DNA from: Desulfobacteraceae bacterium UBA2230
GTDB lineage: Bacteria > Desulfobacterota > Desulfobacteria > Desulfobacterales > Desulfosarcinaceae
Direction of reading: 5' to 3'
Assembly: GCA_002348005.1 (NCBI GenBank)
Contig: DDYQ01000109.1
Location: forward strand, 256-6,245
Length of the DNA stretch: 5,990 nt
The position numbers were made by a program, and so were the translations under genes. Shown here piece after piece: positions 5,981-5,990 of the stretch; positions within the stretch are counted from its first letter, which is position 1, and every line of letters begins with the position of its first letter. The notes beneath the pieces were generated by a model. That model saw nothing but the letters and a program-made list of their open reading frames with translations, had not been told where the DNA came from and did no database searches.

Positions 5981-5990
5981 ATTAGGGAAA

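Larger units (their letters stand above)
4581..5990. mobile_element. Left end of a tRNA-Asn-integrated element (prophage or genomic island)
   Basis: The evidence is the combination of a tRNA gene, a tyrosine integrase just inside it transcribed toward the tRNA, short direct repeats between them, and a change from strongly GC-rich to AT-richer sequence at the tRNA 3' end. This layout is typical of prophages and integrative islands. Only the integrase end is present. The cargo and the far attachment site lie past the right edge, so the type of element cannot be told from this window. Confidence 0.75.

Overview
The window looks like a stretch of chromosome from a Gram-negative bacterium (an outer-membrane TonB-dependent receptor is present), probably a proteobacterium or a member of the Desulfobacterota; the sequence alone does not fix the lineage. 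It has two parts. Positions 1 to about 4600 are strongly GC-rich and read as core chromosome. From the 3' end of a tRNA-Asn gene (about 4605) to the right edge the sequence is visibly richer in A and T and carries a tyrosine integrase. This is the classic left end of an integrative element (prophage or genomic island) inserted into a tRNA gene. Most of the element lies beyond the right edge.

Layout from left to right. The last 37 codons of an unrecognised gene (+) end at 115 and are followed by a terminator-like hairpin. A leader of about 150 bases comes before a 698-residue TonB-dependent receptor (+, 364-2460) that resembles E. coli YncD, now called PqqU, over its whole length. Converging on it with only 5 bases between stop codons is a small minus-strand gene (2466-2720) for an 84-residue DUF7218-type protein ending in a Rho-N/SAP-like domain. 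Upstream of that gene, on the same strand, are an 88-base inverted-repeat element (2793-2880) and a divergent ABC1/UbiB/AarF-family kinase-like gene (2883-4346). Then come a likely promoter, tRNA-Asn(GUU) at 4530-4605 and its Rho-independent terminator. The integrase (−, 4684-5967) is transcribed toward the tRNA and carries an unusual C-terminal helix-turn-helix extension.

Functionally, the receptor would take up a scarce ligand across the outer membrane using TonB energy. Its E. coli relative imports pyrroloquinoline quinone, but the ligand here is not shown. The ABC1-type protein and the DUF7218 protein may be co-transcribed, but nothing links them to the receptor. The integrase, tRNA and short direct repeats next to the tRNA form a recombination module. 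The points most worth a second look are the integrase tail, the island boundary, the 88-base inverted repeat and the degenerate nucleotide-binding loop of the ABC1-family protein. I found no CRISPR array, rRNA, insertion sequence or clear defence system.
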